Below are positions 9,076-18,297 of a stretch of 64,000 nt of DNA, piece by piece. The DNA comes from Limnothrix sp. FACHB-406 (GTDB taxonomy: Bacteria > Cyanobacteriota > Cyanobacteriia > CACIAM-69d), in assembly GCF_014698235.1 (NCBI RefSeq), contig NZ_JACJSP010000002.1, positions 124,001-188,000 of the forward strand, in the 5' to 3' direction. Each line of letters starts with the position of its first letter. The first letter of the stretch is position 1. Below the pieces are notes generated by a model. The model did not search any database. It saw only the letters and a list, made by a program, of their open reading frames with translations, and was not told the DNA's origin. The translations under genes were made by a program, and so were the position numbers.

Positions 9076-9210
9076 CTGACTGGGCGTTGGTTTTGGCTTA
9101 GGTTTTGGCTCAGGTTTGGCTCACTCAGTGCGAATGATGCAAGTTGAGCAAGAACGCAGCAAGAACTCAGCACGAATTCAACGCCAAATTAAATGCCAAT
9201 TAAGTGCAAA

Positions 9211-9966
9211 CTAAGCGCGGGTCAACACTGCCGGGGCCGTTTGGATGGGCACCACATCTAGGCGATCCTGACTGGCGCAATATTCCAAATCCTCCAGCAA
9301 ACCCAGCCGCAGCAAGCGTTGGCCGTGGCTTGCCTGGTGAAACAGTTGCAGCAGTCGATCGCGCCATTGGTCATAGAGCGCCAACGCCGCCACGGCCTCA
9401 TCGTTGCCGAACCAATCTGAGTCCTGACCTAGTTTTTCCAACAGGGCAGAAATAATCGCACCAGCGCAGACCGTATCTTCCAGGGAAAAGCTGCCTTCCC
9501 AGCCGGAAGCGGTCATCCAGAGGGTGGCGGGTTGTTGGGCCAACACAAAGTCCACGATCGCCCGTCGATTCACCAGGGCCGCCGCCAAAACAACCGGGGC
9601 GTTTTGGATGGTTTGCAGGGCCCGAGTGCCGTTGGTGGTGCTCATGAACAGGCGTTTGCCCGCCACCCGATCGGGGGTACAGTCTAGGGGAGAGTTGCCC
9701 AAATCACAGCCTTCCACGGTTTTGCCGCCCCGCTCGCCAATCCGAATGCGACGATCGGCCGGCCAAGCCTCGCTGGTGGTCATCAATTCTTCAAGGGTGC
9801 AAAAGGCCTGAACCGATTCCGCTCCGGCGGCCAGCGCTGTGGCGATCGTGGTCGTGGCCCGCAACACATCAATGGCGATCGCACAGTCCGGCGCTGGGGT
9901 CGTCGGCGACTCGCTCCCCGAAAATTGGGGGGTTAACTCCGGGGTATGAAATACAGAAATCTTCAC
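9211..9966 (-). CDS. comB: Probable 2-phosphosulfolactate phosphatase (ComB family)
   Basis: ComB-family phosphatase, about 251 aa, in the archaeal coenzyme M pathway converting 2-phosphosulfolactate to sulfolactate; in cyanobacteria the physiological substrate is not settled. Family hallmarks are visible: [15 protein letters not shown] near the N-terminus, the [13 protein letters not shown] stretch, STTNGTRAL, and the C-terminal [15 protein letters not shown] place the start at the GTG at 9966, giving [11 protein letters not shown], which matches the family N-terminus; the longest frame adds 22 poorly conserved residues. It converges with the GTPase gene. Confidence 0.88.
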   Translation of the reverse strand: MKISVFHTPELTPQFSGSESPTTPAPDCAIAIDVLRATTTIATALAAGAESVQAFCTLEELMTTSEAWPADRRIRIGERGGKTVEGCDLGNSPLDCTPDRVAGKRLFMSTTNGTRALQTIQNAPVVLAAALVNRRAIVDFVLAQQPATLWMTASGWEGSFSLEDTVCAGAIISALLEKLGQDSDWFGNDEAVAALALYDQWRDRLLQLFHQASHGQRLLRLGLLEDLEYCASQDRLDVVPIQTAPAVLTRA

Positions 9967-10519
9967 AGAACAGATTTCTTTACAGAACGCAACGACACCC
10001 TTTAGTGCATCACGATGGGGGCGATCGCGCAAGCATGGTCAGCCCCAAGATGTTCTGGAAATTGTGGATCGGTGCTGAGCCTAAAAGACCGGAATTTCGT
10101 TTGGTTTTGGGAGGATTGTCCCCATCAGCCGACGAAGATCCTAAGGAGGGGACGATTAACGGGAATTAACCATAAACAACTAGGGTTAATTCGGGCTGGC
10201 CGGAATGTTGCTTCAGAACGTCATCGAAGATGATTCAACCAGACCATTCAACCAGACCATTCAACCCGTGACCAGAAGATGGCCATGGGGCGCTAAATTC
10301 AGCTAAATTCAACCGATGGTTGACGGCGGCCCGTTGTGGCCAGCCACTGAGCGAAGTCATGGGGCCAGGCATTTAGAGTCACCATTAAGACCCGTAACTG
10401 AGCGTAGGAGAATGGGGCGATCGCCCCGTCCCGAACCGCCGAAACCCAACCGCAATTCGTCAAGACTCTGGGTGTTTCATCTGCCATCTAGGACAGAATC
10501 TTGCTAGGCTCAAAGAACC
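9967..10519. other. Intergenic region upstream of comB and the Crp-type regulator
   Basis: Divergent promoter region of about 550 bp. It contains a 13-nt tandem repeat (ATTCAACCAGACC twice and a partial third copy, about 10233-10267) and one possible small minus-strand gene listed separately. The 30 bases before the regulator start (CTAGGCTCAAAGAACC) have no clear Shine-Dalgarno sequence. Confidence 0.35.
10299..10487 (-). CDS. Possible small protein (62 aa)
   Basis: An open frame of 62 codons starting MADETPRVLTNCGW and ending RRQPSVEFS. Codon use resembles the neighbouring genes and the composition is protein-like (a helical middle part with VLMVTLNAWPHDFAQWL). No ribosome-binding site is obvious, no family is recognised, and it could be chance. 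It would be transcribed divergently from the Crp-type regulator. Confidence 0.3.
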   Translation of the reverse strand: MADETPRVLTNCGWVSAVRDGAIAPFSYAQLRVLMVTLNAWPHDFAQWLATTGRRQPSVEFS

Positions 10520-11224
10520 ATGCCAACTAACTCTCCGGCAATGCAAACTGAAACCTTTACAGAGCTTTTTCCATTGTTCAATGCGGCCAGTCAAGAAACG
10601 CTCGATTGGCTGTTGGCGGCCGCAGTCGAGCATGATTACCCCGCAGGACGCGCCGTTTTAATGGAAGACTCTTGGGGAAATGCGGTCTATTTCATTGCCT
10701 CCGGATGGGTGAAAGTCCGTCGGCTCTCGGGGGACAAAGACATGACCTTGGCCATTTTGGGTCAGGGTGACTTTTTTGGAGAAATGGCCATCTTGGACGA
10801 ATCGCCTCGATCGACCGATGTGTTGGCCCTGAGCGAAGTGGAACTATTTAGCATCTCCGCTCAACGATTTGTCCAAACCCTGTTTAAAGATTCCCAGCTA
10901 CACCACCGACTGCTGCAACTCATGGTGCGCCGGGTTCGGAATGCCAACACCCGCTTGCAGTTGCGCCGAAAACCGAGCGCCGTCAAATTAGCAAACACCT
11001 TGGCTTCTTTGGCCGATGACTACGGACAACCGGCCGATCGGGGACGCGACATTCTGAATATCCCGATCAAGGATTTGGCAGAAGTCAGTGACATTACCCT
11101 CGAAGAAACCGCCAAAATTATGGCGAAACTGCAAGAAAAAGGTTGGGTGAAGATCGATCCGCACGAAAAAATTATGCACTTGCCCTTTTTGCCACAGTTA
11201 CGACAACTGGCAAGCCAAGGTTAG
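10520..11224 (+). CDS. Crp/Fnr-family transcriptional regulator
   Basis: A 234-aa regulator. Residues 15-125 form the cyclic-nucleotide-binding beta-barrel with the phosphate-binding-cassette motif FFGEMAILDESPRST (about 85-99); the Glu and Arg that contact cAMP in CRP are both present, so nucleotide binding is possible. A dimerisation helix follows (about 120-150). The C-terminal winged helix-turn-helix lies at about 180-215 (IPIKDLAEVSDITLEETAKI). No Cys cluster of FNR type is seen. It lies 107 bp upstream of the M61 peptidase gene, with a weak hairpin between, so it may be a separate unit. Targets are unknown. Confidence 0.9.
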   Translation: MPTNSPAMQTETFTELFPLFNAASQETLDWLLAAAVEHDYPAGRAVLMEDSWGNAVYFIASGWVKVRRLSGDKDMTLAILGQGDFFGEMAILDESPRSTDVLALSEVELFSISAQRFVQTLFKDSQLHHRLLQLMVRRVRNANTRLQLRRKPSAVKLANTLASLADDYGQPADRGRDILNIPIKDLAEVSDITLEETAKIMAKLQEKGWVKIDPHEKIMHLPFLPQLRQLASQG

Positions 11225-11256
11225 TGAGAGGCTATGGAGCGGCATGGTCAGATGGC

Positions 11257-11279
11257 ATGGTCAGTTTGTTGCTGACCAT
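11257..11279 (+). terminator. Hairpin after the Crp-type regulator
   Basis: Perfect 8-bp stem ATGGTCAG / CTGACCAT with a 7-nt loop, 32 bp after the regulator stop. Only a short T-rich tail (TTCCTCTGTTG) follows, so it is a weak terminator at best. Confidence 0.4.
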
Positions 11280-11331
11280 TTCCTCTGTTGTGATTGCATT
11301 CTGTTGATGACGTTTTCTCTTTCTCCGACCC

Positions 11332-13110
11332 ATGACCCAAGCAATTGCTACCCCGCCCGATCGTCGAGCAGCCCAGTTGCCACGGTTAACTTATCAAGTG
11401 GCCATGCCCGAGCCACAAACCCACCTTTTTGAAATTGAACTGGTGTTGAAGGGTTGGCAAAGCACCACCTTAGATCTCAAGTTTCCCGTTTGGACTCCCG
11501 GTTCCTATCTGATTCGGGAGTATGAACGGCATCTGCAAGACTTCAGTGCTTGGGGGGCAAACCAACAGCAACTGCTGTGGCGAAAGCTGGCCAAAAATCA
11601 CTGGCAAGTGGCGATCGGGCAGTTAGAAACGGTCACCATTCGCTATCGGCTGTTTGCTAACGAATTGACCGTGCGCACGAACCATCTCGATCGCACCCAT
11701 GCCTACTTCAACGGGGCAGCCACGTTCCTCTATCCCGTTGGGGGGTTAGAAATTCCGTTGCAAGTGACCATTGCCCTGCCCCGATCAGACTGGCAAGTGG
11801 CCACTGCTCTGCCCTTGGTCAACGATCAAGGAACCCACAAAACCTTTCAAGCGGCCGATTTCGATCAACTGGTTGATAGTCCCTTTGAAATTGGAACCCA
11901 TCAACTGCATCGCTTTGAAGTGCTGGGCAAATCCCATGAATTAGCAATTTGGGGTAATGGCAACCTGGAACCCCAATCGATCCTTGAGGACTTTGAAAAA
12001 ATCATCAAAGTTGAAGCTAACCTATTTGGCGGCCTGCCCTACGATCGCTACCTATTTATTTTGCATCTCACCGGTCAGGGCTATGGCGGCCTAGAGCATA
12101 AAAACTCCTGCTCGCTGATTTATAACCGCTATGGATTCCAGCAAACGGAAAAACGCCATCAGTTCATGCAACTGGTGGCCCATGAGTTTTTCCATCTTTG
12201 GAACGTGAAGCGGATCCGGCCCAAAGAGCTAGAAACCTTTGATTATGATGCAGAAAACTACACGCCGTCCCTGTGGTTTTGCGAAGGAACCACCAGCTAC
12301 TATGATTTGCAAATTCCCTGCCGTGCGGGTATTTATAGCCGAGCAGATTTCCTAACACAATTGAGCAAGGAAATTACTCGCTATCTGAATACACCGGGAC
12401 GGTTAATTCAGCCTTTGGCCGAATCGAGCTTTGATGCTTGGATTAAGCTTTATCGGGCTGAAGCCCACAGTGGCAATAACCAAATCTCCTATTACCTGAA
12501 GGGAGAAATGGTTTCCTTGCTATTGGATTTAAAAATTCGGGCTAAGTTTGACAATGCTCGATCGCTCGATGATGTTTTGCAACGCCTGTGGCAAGCATTT
12601 GGCCAACCAGAAGTGGGCTTTACCGCTCAACAATTAGAGTCCATTATTGCTGAAGTGGCTGAAGAAAACCTGAGTGATTTCTTCCAGCGCTATTTGCACA
12701 CCACTGAAGAATTGCCACTCCAAACCTATCTGCAACCCTTTGGCTTAGAGCTAAGGGGAATTGTCGATCGCGCAGTTCCCCACTTGGGCTTGCGTCTGGC
12801 TACCGAGCAGGGCCGCGAAATGGTGAAATTCACCGAAGCTCAATCACCCGCCTATCATGCGGGCATCGATCCTGGTGATGAAATCCTGGCTCTGGATGGC
12901 ATTCGGTTAGCAGCGGGACAATTGCCCGATCGCCTCCGAGACTATCAACCGGGCGATCGACTCACCATCACCTATTTCCATCAAGATCAACTCCAATCCA
13001 CCACCGTAGAACTGGCTGATCCCAAGCCCAGTCGCTACGAAGTTGCCCTTCTCAAAGACATCAGCCCGCTGCAAGAACAACTCCTCACCGGTTGGTTAGG
13101 AGCTGCCTAG
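11332..13110 (+). CDS. M61-family metallopeptidase with PDZ domain
   Basis: A 592-aa glycyl-aminopeptidase-type protein. Residues 10-170 form the N-terminal beta domain typical of M61. The zinc site HEFFH is at residues 284-288, followed by WNVKRIRP, and the third ligand is probably E318 in WFCEGTTSYYD. A helical domain continues to about 470. A PDZ domain covers about 480-570 (ESPAYHAGIDPGDEILALDG). No signal peptide is seen, so it is probably cytoplasmic. It stands alone, convergent with the phycocyanin operon. Substrates are unknown; relatives prefer N-terminal Gly or Ala. Confidence 0.9.
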   Translation: MTQAIATPPDRRAAQLPRLTYQVAMPEPQTHLFEIELVLKGWQSTTLDLKFPVWTPGSYLIREYERHLQDFSAWGANQQQLLWRKLAKNHWQVAIGQLETVTIRYRLFANELTVRTNHLDRTHAYFNGAATFLYPVGGLEIPLQVTIALPRSDWQVATALPLVNDQGTHKTFQAADFDQLVDSPFEIGTHQLHRFEVLGKSHELAIWGNGNLEPQSILEDFEKIIKVEANLFGGLPYDRYLFILHLTGQGYGGLEHKNSCSLIYNRYGFQQTEKRHQFMQLVAHEFFHLWNVKRIRPKELETFDYDAENYTPSLWFCEGTTSYYDLQIPCRAGIYSRADFLTQLSKEITRYLNTPGRLIQPLAESSFDAWIKLYRAEAHSGNNQISYYLKGEMVSLLLDLKIRAKFDNARSLDDVLQRLWQAFGQPEVGFTAQQLESIIAEVAEENLSDFFQRYLHTTEELPLQTYLQPFGLELRGIVDRAVPHLGLRLATEQGREMVKFTEAQSPAYHAGIDPGDEILALDGIRLAAGQLPDRLRDYQPGDRLTITYFHQDQLQSTTVELADPKPSRYEVALLKDISPLQEQLLTGWLGAA

Positions 13111-13129
13111 GGAATGCGGTTCGTTATGC

Positions 13130-13172
13130 AAAAAGCGGGAGCCACTTCAGATCTTGAAGCTGGACTCCCGCT
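13130..13172 (-). terminator. Terminator at the end of the phycocyanin operon
   Basis: Long stem-loop with outer stem AGCGGGAG / CTCCCGCT (13134-13141 with 13165-13172) and further pairing inside. On the minus strand it is followed by five T, about 165 bp after cpcD. It also lies just after the convergent M61 gene but lacks a U-tract on the plus strand. Confidence 0.75.
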
Positions 13173-13335
13173 GGCGAGACGGATCTTAGTGATGGATCTT
13201 AGCGATTGAAAGGAATGCCGAAGAGGCACGAAACTGGCAAGCAAGTCACGGAGCCTGATCCTTGGGCTAATTCCCACCGGAACTAACCCCTACAGATTCG
13301 AGAATCGATCCAAGAACCTGGGGATGGAACCGTAA

Positions 13336-13590
13336 CTATTCAGCCGCGCCTTCGTCGCCCACAACCACAGGAGTGATGTTGACGATTTTGCCGCCCAACC
13401 GCAGAATCCGTTGCATTTCTTGGTTCATGCGGCTATAGGGAACGTTAATGAAGATACTGCCGCTATTGCGCACAGAATAGGACTGGCGATCGGTTTGGTC
13501 ATTTTGAGCCAAACCCGTCACTTCATAACGGAACACACGGGCCCCAGCAGTGGTGTTGGCCGACGAACCCGCAAGCGCTTGACCGAGCAT
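13336..13590 (-). CDS. cpcD: Phycocyanin rod-capping linker CpcD
   Basis: An 84-aa linker that closes the distal end of phycobilisome phycocyanin rods. The CpcD-type fold is shown by GARVFRYEVTGLAQND, the Ile/Phe-Val-Pro-Tyr-Ser-Arg motif (INVPYSRMNQEMQRI) and the C-terminal GGKIVNITPV. The start ATG at 13590 has a GGGAGAG ribosome-binding site close upstream. It is the last gene of the cpcBACD operon, separated from cpcC by about 350 bp containing two hairpins with U-tracts. That arrangement would reduce its expression relative to the subunits, as fits a capping protein needed once per rod. Confidence 0.95.
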   Translation of the reverse strand: MLGQALAGSSANTTAGARVFRYEVTGLAQNDQTDRQSYSVRNSGSIFINVPYSRMNQEMQRILRLGGKIVNITPVVVGDEGAAE

Positions 13591-13610
13591 AAACTCTCCC
13601 TCAAACTGTT

Positions 13611-13645
13611 AAAAAACTTCGCAGTTAAATGTCGCAGTTTAACTG
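13611..13645 (-). terminator. Hairpin and U-tract just upstream of cpcD
   Basis: On the minus strand CAGTTAAA and TTTAACTG pair perfectly (8 bp, 8-nt loop), followed by CGAAG and six T, only 21 bp before the cpcD start. It looks like an intrinsic terminator or attenuator, or a stabilising end for upstream transcripts. Its closeness to the cpcD ribosome-binding site is unusual. Confidence 0.6.
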
Positions 13646-13673
13646 TGGAATACTGTCTCTTTCAAGACGATAG

Positions 13674-13719
13674 AAAACGAGGTACAACGCATGAATGAAT
13701 CATGATCATTGCACCTCGT
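13674..13719 (-). terminator. Hairpin with U-tract downstream of cpcC
   Basis: ACGAGGT at 13677-13683 pairs with ACCTCGT at 13713-13719, with partial inner pairing. On the minus strand it is followed by four T. It lies about 220 bp after cpcC and before the second hairpin at 13611-13645. Confidence 0.6.
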
Positions 13720-13941
13720 CAATCGCAACCACTACAAGCAAACAGGAGCAAGCAAACAAGTCCCAGCCATTCATGGTTTGGCCCTGTTGCGGCGTGTCAC
13801 CGCTGTGCTGCATCAGCCCAGTCAGCAGCCGTTGCCATCCGACAATCCAAGCCGATCGAGCTGGGTACAGGGCAGGGTGACCAAGCAACACAACCTTCCA
13901 ATGGGGCTGAGTCATCATTCCATTTATTTCAAGCCAAGACC

Positions 13942-14808
13942 CTAAACAGGGGTAACGCTGGCGATTTTGCCGCCTTGACGTTGGATCTTTTGCATTTGAT
14001 CCGACAACCGCGAGTAGGGAACCGTGAAGGTGCGGCTGCTACGACGCACGGCCGGATAGCCAGCGCCCAACAGGCCCGTTGCTTCCACGCGATACAGGCG
14101 ATCGCTTTGGCTTTGGCCAAAAGAGGTGGGGGTGAGGCTGCCTTGGCCCAGGTCTTGCGAATTACGGAAGGCCCAGCCAATGTTGCTGCCCGAGGGACCC
14201 ACAACGGCCGAAGCAGAATTGCGTCCCAACTCCGTGGCTAGACGCGGGCTGATTCCTTCAATCTGTGCCCGATCGCTATTGGCATAGCCCCGGTACAGGT
14301 GGAACATACGCGTAAAGCCCACGGTCTTCTGACCCGTTTGGGTCGCGAAACCGCGGTAGTAGGGAACAATATTTTCGCCAAAAGCGTTTTGATATTCTGC
14401 GGAATCGATGTAGGAATCGATGTCAGCATCAAAGCCTTCGTTTTGGTAGCGATCGAGGTGTTCAATCACTTCCGACTCATCGTAGGGCGCGCGACCCAAC
14501 AGATGCTTCAGATTCAACTCGATCGTCCGAGTTTGGAAGTTGTTATACAAAAACTTCTCTTTGTATAGATCGGACTTCGCCACGGAGCGGACAAATTCCT
14601 GAACCGTGATCGAACGATTACGCAGCAGCGATTCAGAGCTAATCAAGCGCTGGGACTGCATCACATAATCGTTGCCCAGTACCTGACGGTAAACCGCCCG
14701 GATCACCAGTTCAACATCATCTGCCGAAGCATAGGCCCGCAGCTCAACGGGTGCAGCATCTGCATAGGCTGCCGTCCCCAGGCGCGAAGCAGCAACAGTA
14801 ACGGCCAT
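13942..14808 (-). CDS. cpcC: Phycocyanin rod linker CpcC
   Basis: Rod linker of about 288 aa that joins phycocyanin hexamers. Residues about 15-180 form the phycobilisome linker domain ([49 protein letters not shown]). Residues about 235-288 form a CpcD-like domain ending in [20 protein letters not shown]. The start at 14808 ([11 protein letters not shown]) is preceded by GGGAG at the right distance; a longer frame adds five residues. It is the only rod linker gene in this operon, so rods may be short or a second linker may lie elsewhere. Confidence 0.95.
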   Translation of the reverse strand: MAVTVAASRLGTAAYADAAPVELRAYASADDVELVIRAVYRQVLGNDYVMQSQRLISSESLLRNRSITVQEFVRSVAKSDLYKEKFLYNNFQTRTIELNLKHLLGRAPYDESEVIEHLDRYQNEGFDADIDSYIDSAEYQNAFGENIVPYYRGFATQTGQKTVGFTRMFHLYRGYANSDRAQIEGISPRLATELGRNSASAVVGPSGSNIGWAFRNSQDLGQGSLTPTSFGQSQSDRLYRVEATGLLGAGYPAVRRSSRTFTVPYSRLSDQMQKIQRQGGKIASVTPV

Positions 14809-14846
14809 GAACAAATCTCCCAAAAATCACAGCAAGCACGGCTTAC

Positions 14847-14937
14847 AAAAAAGCTCCCGGAAGAGGAGCCAACCAATTGAACCAGGTTACCGTTGCTGGG
14901 CAAACCAGCCACAACCGGCTCGGACACTCTTCCGGGA
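14847..14937 (-). terminator. Terminator-like structure between cpcA and cpcC
   Basis: Perfect 11-bp inverted repeat TCCCGGAAGAG / CTCTTCCGGGA (14855-14865 and 14927-14937) with a 61-nt loop, followed on the minus strand by GC and six T. It begins 10 bp after the cpcA stop. A leaky terminator here would explain higher cpcBA than linker transcripts, as is known for cpc operons in other cyanobacteria. Confidence 0.75.
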
Positions 14938-14946
14938 TTGCATCAA

Positions 14947-15435
14947 CTAGCTCAGGGCTTGGATAGCGTAGTCGATGTAGGTGTTTGCTTCGTTAGCAGC
15001 TTGACCGCTCAGACCGTGGTTAGCCTTGATGCTCTTGAGAGCTTCAACGTACCAGCTGGGGGACAGTTCGAAGGTGCTGTTGATTTCAGCCAAACCAGCG
15101 ATGAGGTAGTCATCCATGGGGCCGGTGCCACCAGCAACCAAGCAGTAGGTGATCATGCGCAGGTAGTAGCCCACGTCACGAGCGCACTTGTCCTTGCCGG
15201 TTTGGGTCGAGGCGTAGTTAGCGCCGTTCATTTGGGTCGTGTAGGGGAACTTGCCGTACACAGCTTGCACAGCAGCGCTCACCAGGCTGTCAGCCTTGGT
15301 GGTCAGGGCGCGAGCAGCTTCCATGCTGGCTTGAGCGCGCTCGAAGCGACCGCGAGCCGATTGCAGTTCAGCGTTGCTCAGGAAACGACCTTGCGAATCA
15401 GCAGCTGCGATAGCTTCGGTGATCGGAGTCTTCAT
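14947..15435 (-). CDS. cpcA: C-phycocyanin alpha subunit
   Basis: A 162-aa phycobiliprotein alpha chain, the usual length. It begins [20 protein letters not shown] and carries the bilin-binding Cys in the [17 protein letters not shown] motif (Cys at about residue 84). The C-terminus is [10 protein letters not shown]. It pairs with CpcB to form the alpha-beta monomer of phycobilisome rods, absorbing near 620 nm when loaded with phycocyanobilin. The spacer from cpcB is about 290 bp, long for this gene pair, and contains an insertion-sequence-like remnant. A strong hairpin follows directly. Confidence 0.97.
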   Translation of the reverse strand: MKTPITEAIAAADSQGRFLSNAELQSARGRFERAQASMEAARALTTKADSLVSAAVQAVYGKFPYTTQMNGANYASTQTGKDKCARDVGYYLRMITYCLVAGGTGPMDDYLIAGLAEINSTFELSPSWYVEALKSIKANHGLSGQAANEANTYIDYAIQALS

Positions 15436-15469
15436 AGTCCCGTGTTAGGTGTCTCTAAAGTTAGCGTTG

Positions 15470-15652
15470 TTGACATCTTCCCTACCGCAAGCGGACAGGG
15501 ATTCCCAAACTTCACAGTTTGGGTTTCTGCTTCACACCACCTGCCTCCACCTCGAAGGATGTTTGGTCTTACAGTTGTTCCGCAGACTGAAACCGCTAGC
15601 CTAGCGGCCATTCATCGACTAAAACGCCCTGAAGGGCGGGGCTTTAAACCCT
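15470..15652. mobile_element. IS200/IS605-like remnant (non-autonomous) in the cpcB-cpcA spacer
   Basis: About 180 bp with the hallmarks of the ends of cyanobacterial IS200/IS605 elements but no transposase. One end has subterminal hairpins CCGC-AA-GCGG (15485-15494) and CCCAAAC-TTCACA-GTTTGGG (15504-15523) followed by TTTCTGCTTCACA. The other end has CGCCCT-GA-AGGGCG (15625-15638) followed by GGGGCTTTAAACC, and CCGCTAG-C-CTAGCGG lies between (15593-15607). The TTGACATCTTCC outer end and the GGGCGGGGCTTTAAACC end resemble right and left ends of such elements. The identification rests on remembered element ends, not a search. Confidence 0.6.
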
Positions 15653-15726
15653 GTTTTCCGATAAATCGAGACGAGATTGAAGTCAAAAGAAGATTGAAAT
15701 CCTAAGTGACTTCACGGCAGCTTCGA

Positions 15727-17179
<1,453 letters not shown>

Positions 17180-18253
17180 TTATTGGTCGGAGCCGGCTGT
17201 GGGCTGCTGCCAGCGTTTGAGCTGAAGTAGGTATTGCCCCAAAAACGGTAGCCCTCCGATCGCGGGGAGCAGGTAGCGGGAGGTACACAACAGCCCAAGG
17301 GCGGCCCCGATCGGGGCGGCAAAGTAGGGTTGGTAAAACAAAATGAGGGCTGCGTCCCGAGTGCCCACGCCCGCGAAGGTTAAGGGCAACAGGCCGGCCA
17401 GAATGGCCAGCGGCGAGAGGGCTAAGTTAGCCAGGAAGGGCGCAAAGGCACGCAGGGCCAAGATGAAAAACCAGATTTGCAAAAGATGCAGAAACCAAAT
17501 CACGATCGAGGTGAGGGTGACGATCGCGAGTTGGCGGCGATCGCTCCAAAAGTAGTCGTGCATCAGTTGCCAGGAGTCGCTGAGCCGATCGAGCTTGCGG
17601 CGCATCTTGCCGGGGGCGATTCGCTGACTGGCGGCAAAGACCGATCGCGCAAAGGCGGGCCAGCTCAACAGTGCCACCCCGGAAACTAACCCCCCGATCG
17701 TGGCCAACGTCATGATCCAAAACAGTGGATCCTTGCTGGGATAGAGCAGCAGGCCAAACCCGCACCACACCAGCAACGACAACATATCGCAAGCCTTTTC
17801 AAACACCACCAACGAAAAGGCCAGGGAACCATCCAAATGTCCCCGATCGCGCATGAAATAGGACTTGGCCAGGTCGCCCATTTTGGACGGCAACACCATA
17901 TTCAGCACACTGGCCGCCAAAATCAGCCGATTGGCTTCTCCAAAGCTCAAGGTTGCAGCGGAAACCGCCGCCGACTCGATCGCCGGGGATGCTGCCCGGT
18001 CTGAATCCTCCGAGCTTGCTGGGTTGGGCAACGGAATCCCGCGCGGCATAGCCCCCTGGGGCCTGACCCGGGGCATTAACTGCTGCAACCGCCAGGCCGT
18101 CAGCAAGGTTAAGGGCACAACCATGCCCAAGCTGATGGCCATCCATACCGGATCGCATTGCTGAAACACTTGCACCAACCCGGCAAAGTCGATGCGGGTG
18201 TAAATCACAATCAAAATCAGCAAGCTAACGGCAATTGAAACCCAACGCTTCAT
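17180..18253 (-). CDS. Flippase-like integral membrane protein (lysylphosphatidylglycerol synthase TM family)
   Basis: A 357-aa membrane protein of the UPF0104/YbhN type, with about eight hydrophobic helices (first at about residues 5-25, then 35-55, 105-130, 150-175, 180-205, 240-275, 280-305, 315-345). Conserved patterns include LNMVLPSKMGDLAKSYFMR and LPLTFAGVGTRDAALILFY. Residues 70-100 form a variable Ser/Ala-rich loop. Family members sit in glycolipid and polysaccharide loci and may move lipid substrates across the membrane; the substrate here is unknown. The gene lies 44 bp after a toroid-type gene, so they are probably cotranscribed. Confidence 0.82.
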   Translation of the reverse strand: MKRWVSIAVSLLILIVIYTRIDFAGLVQVFQQCDPVWMAISLGMVVPLTLLTAWRLQQLMPRVRPQGAMPRGIPLPNPASSEDSDRAASPAIESAAVSAATLSFGEANRLILAASVLNMVLPSKMGDLAKSYFMRDRGHLDGSLAFSLVVFEKACDMLSLLVWCGFGLLLYPSKDPLFWIMTLATIGGLVSGVALLSWPAFARSVFAASQRIAPGKMRRKLDRLSDSWQLMHDYFWSDRRQLAIVTLTSIVIWFLHLLQIWFFILALRAFAPFLANLALSPLAILAGLLPLTFAGVGTRDAALILFYQPYFAAPIGAALGLLCTSRYLLPAIGGLPFLGQYLLQLKRWQQPTAGSDQ

Positions 18254-18297
18254 AGAAAATCTCAGGCGGGAAGAATGATGGGGATAGGTTGGCGGCT

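Noticed and set aside
14893-15705. Plus-strand frame of 270 codons across cpcA and its spacer
   Set aside because: It is antisense to cpcA, which is certain, and crosses the spacer hairpins; no ribosome-binding site or family pattern.
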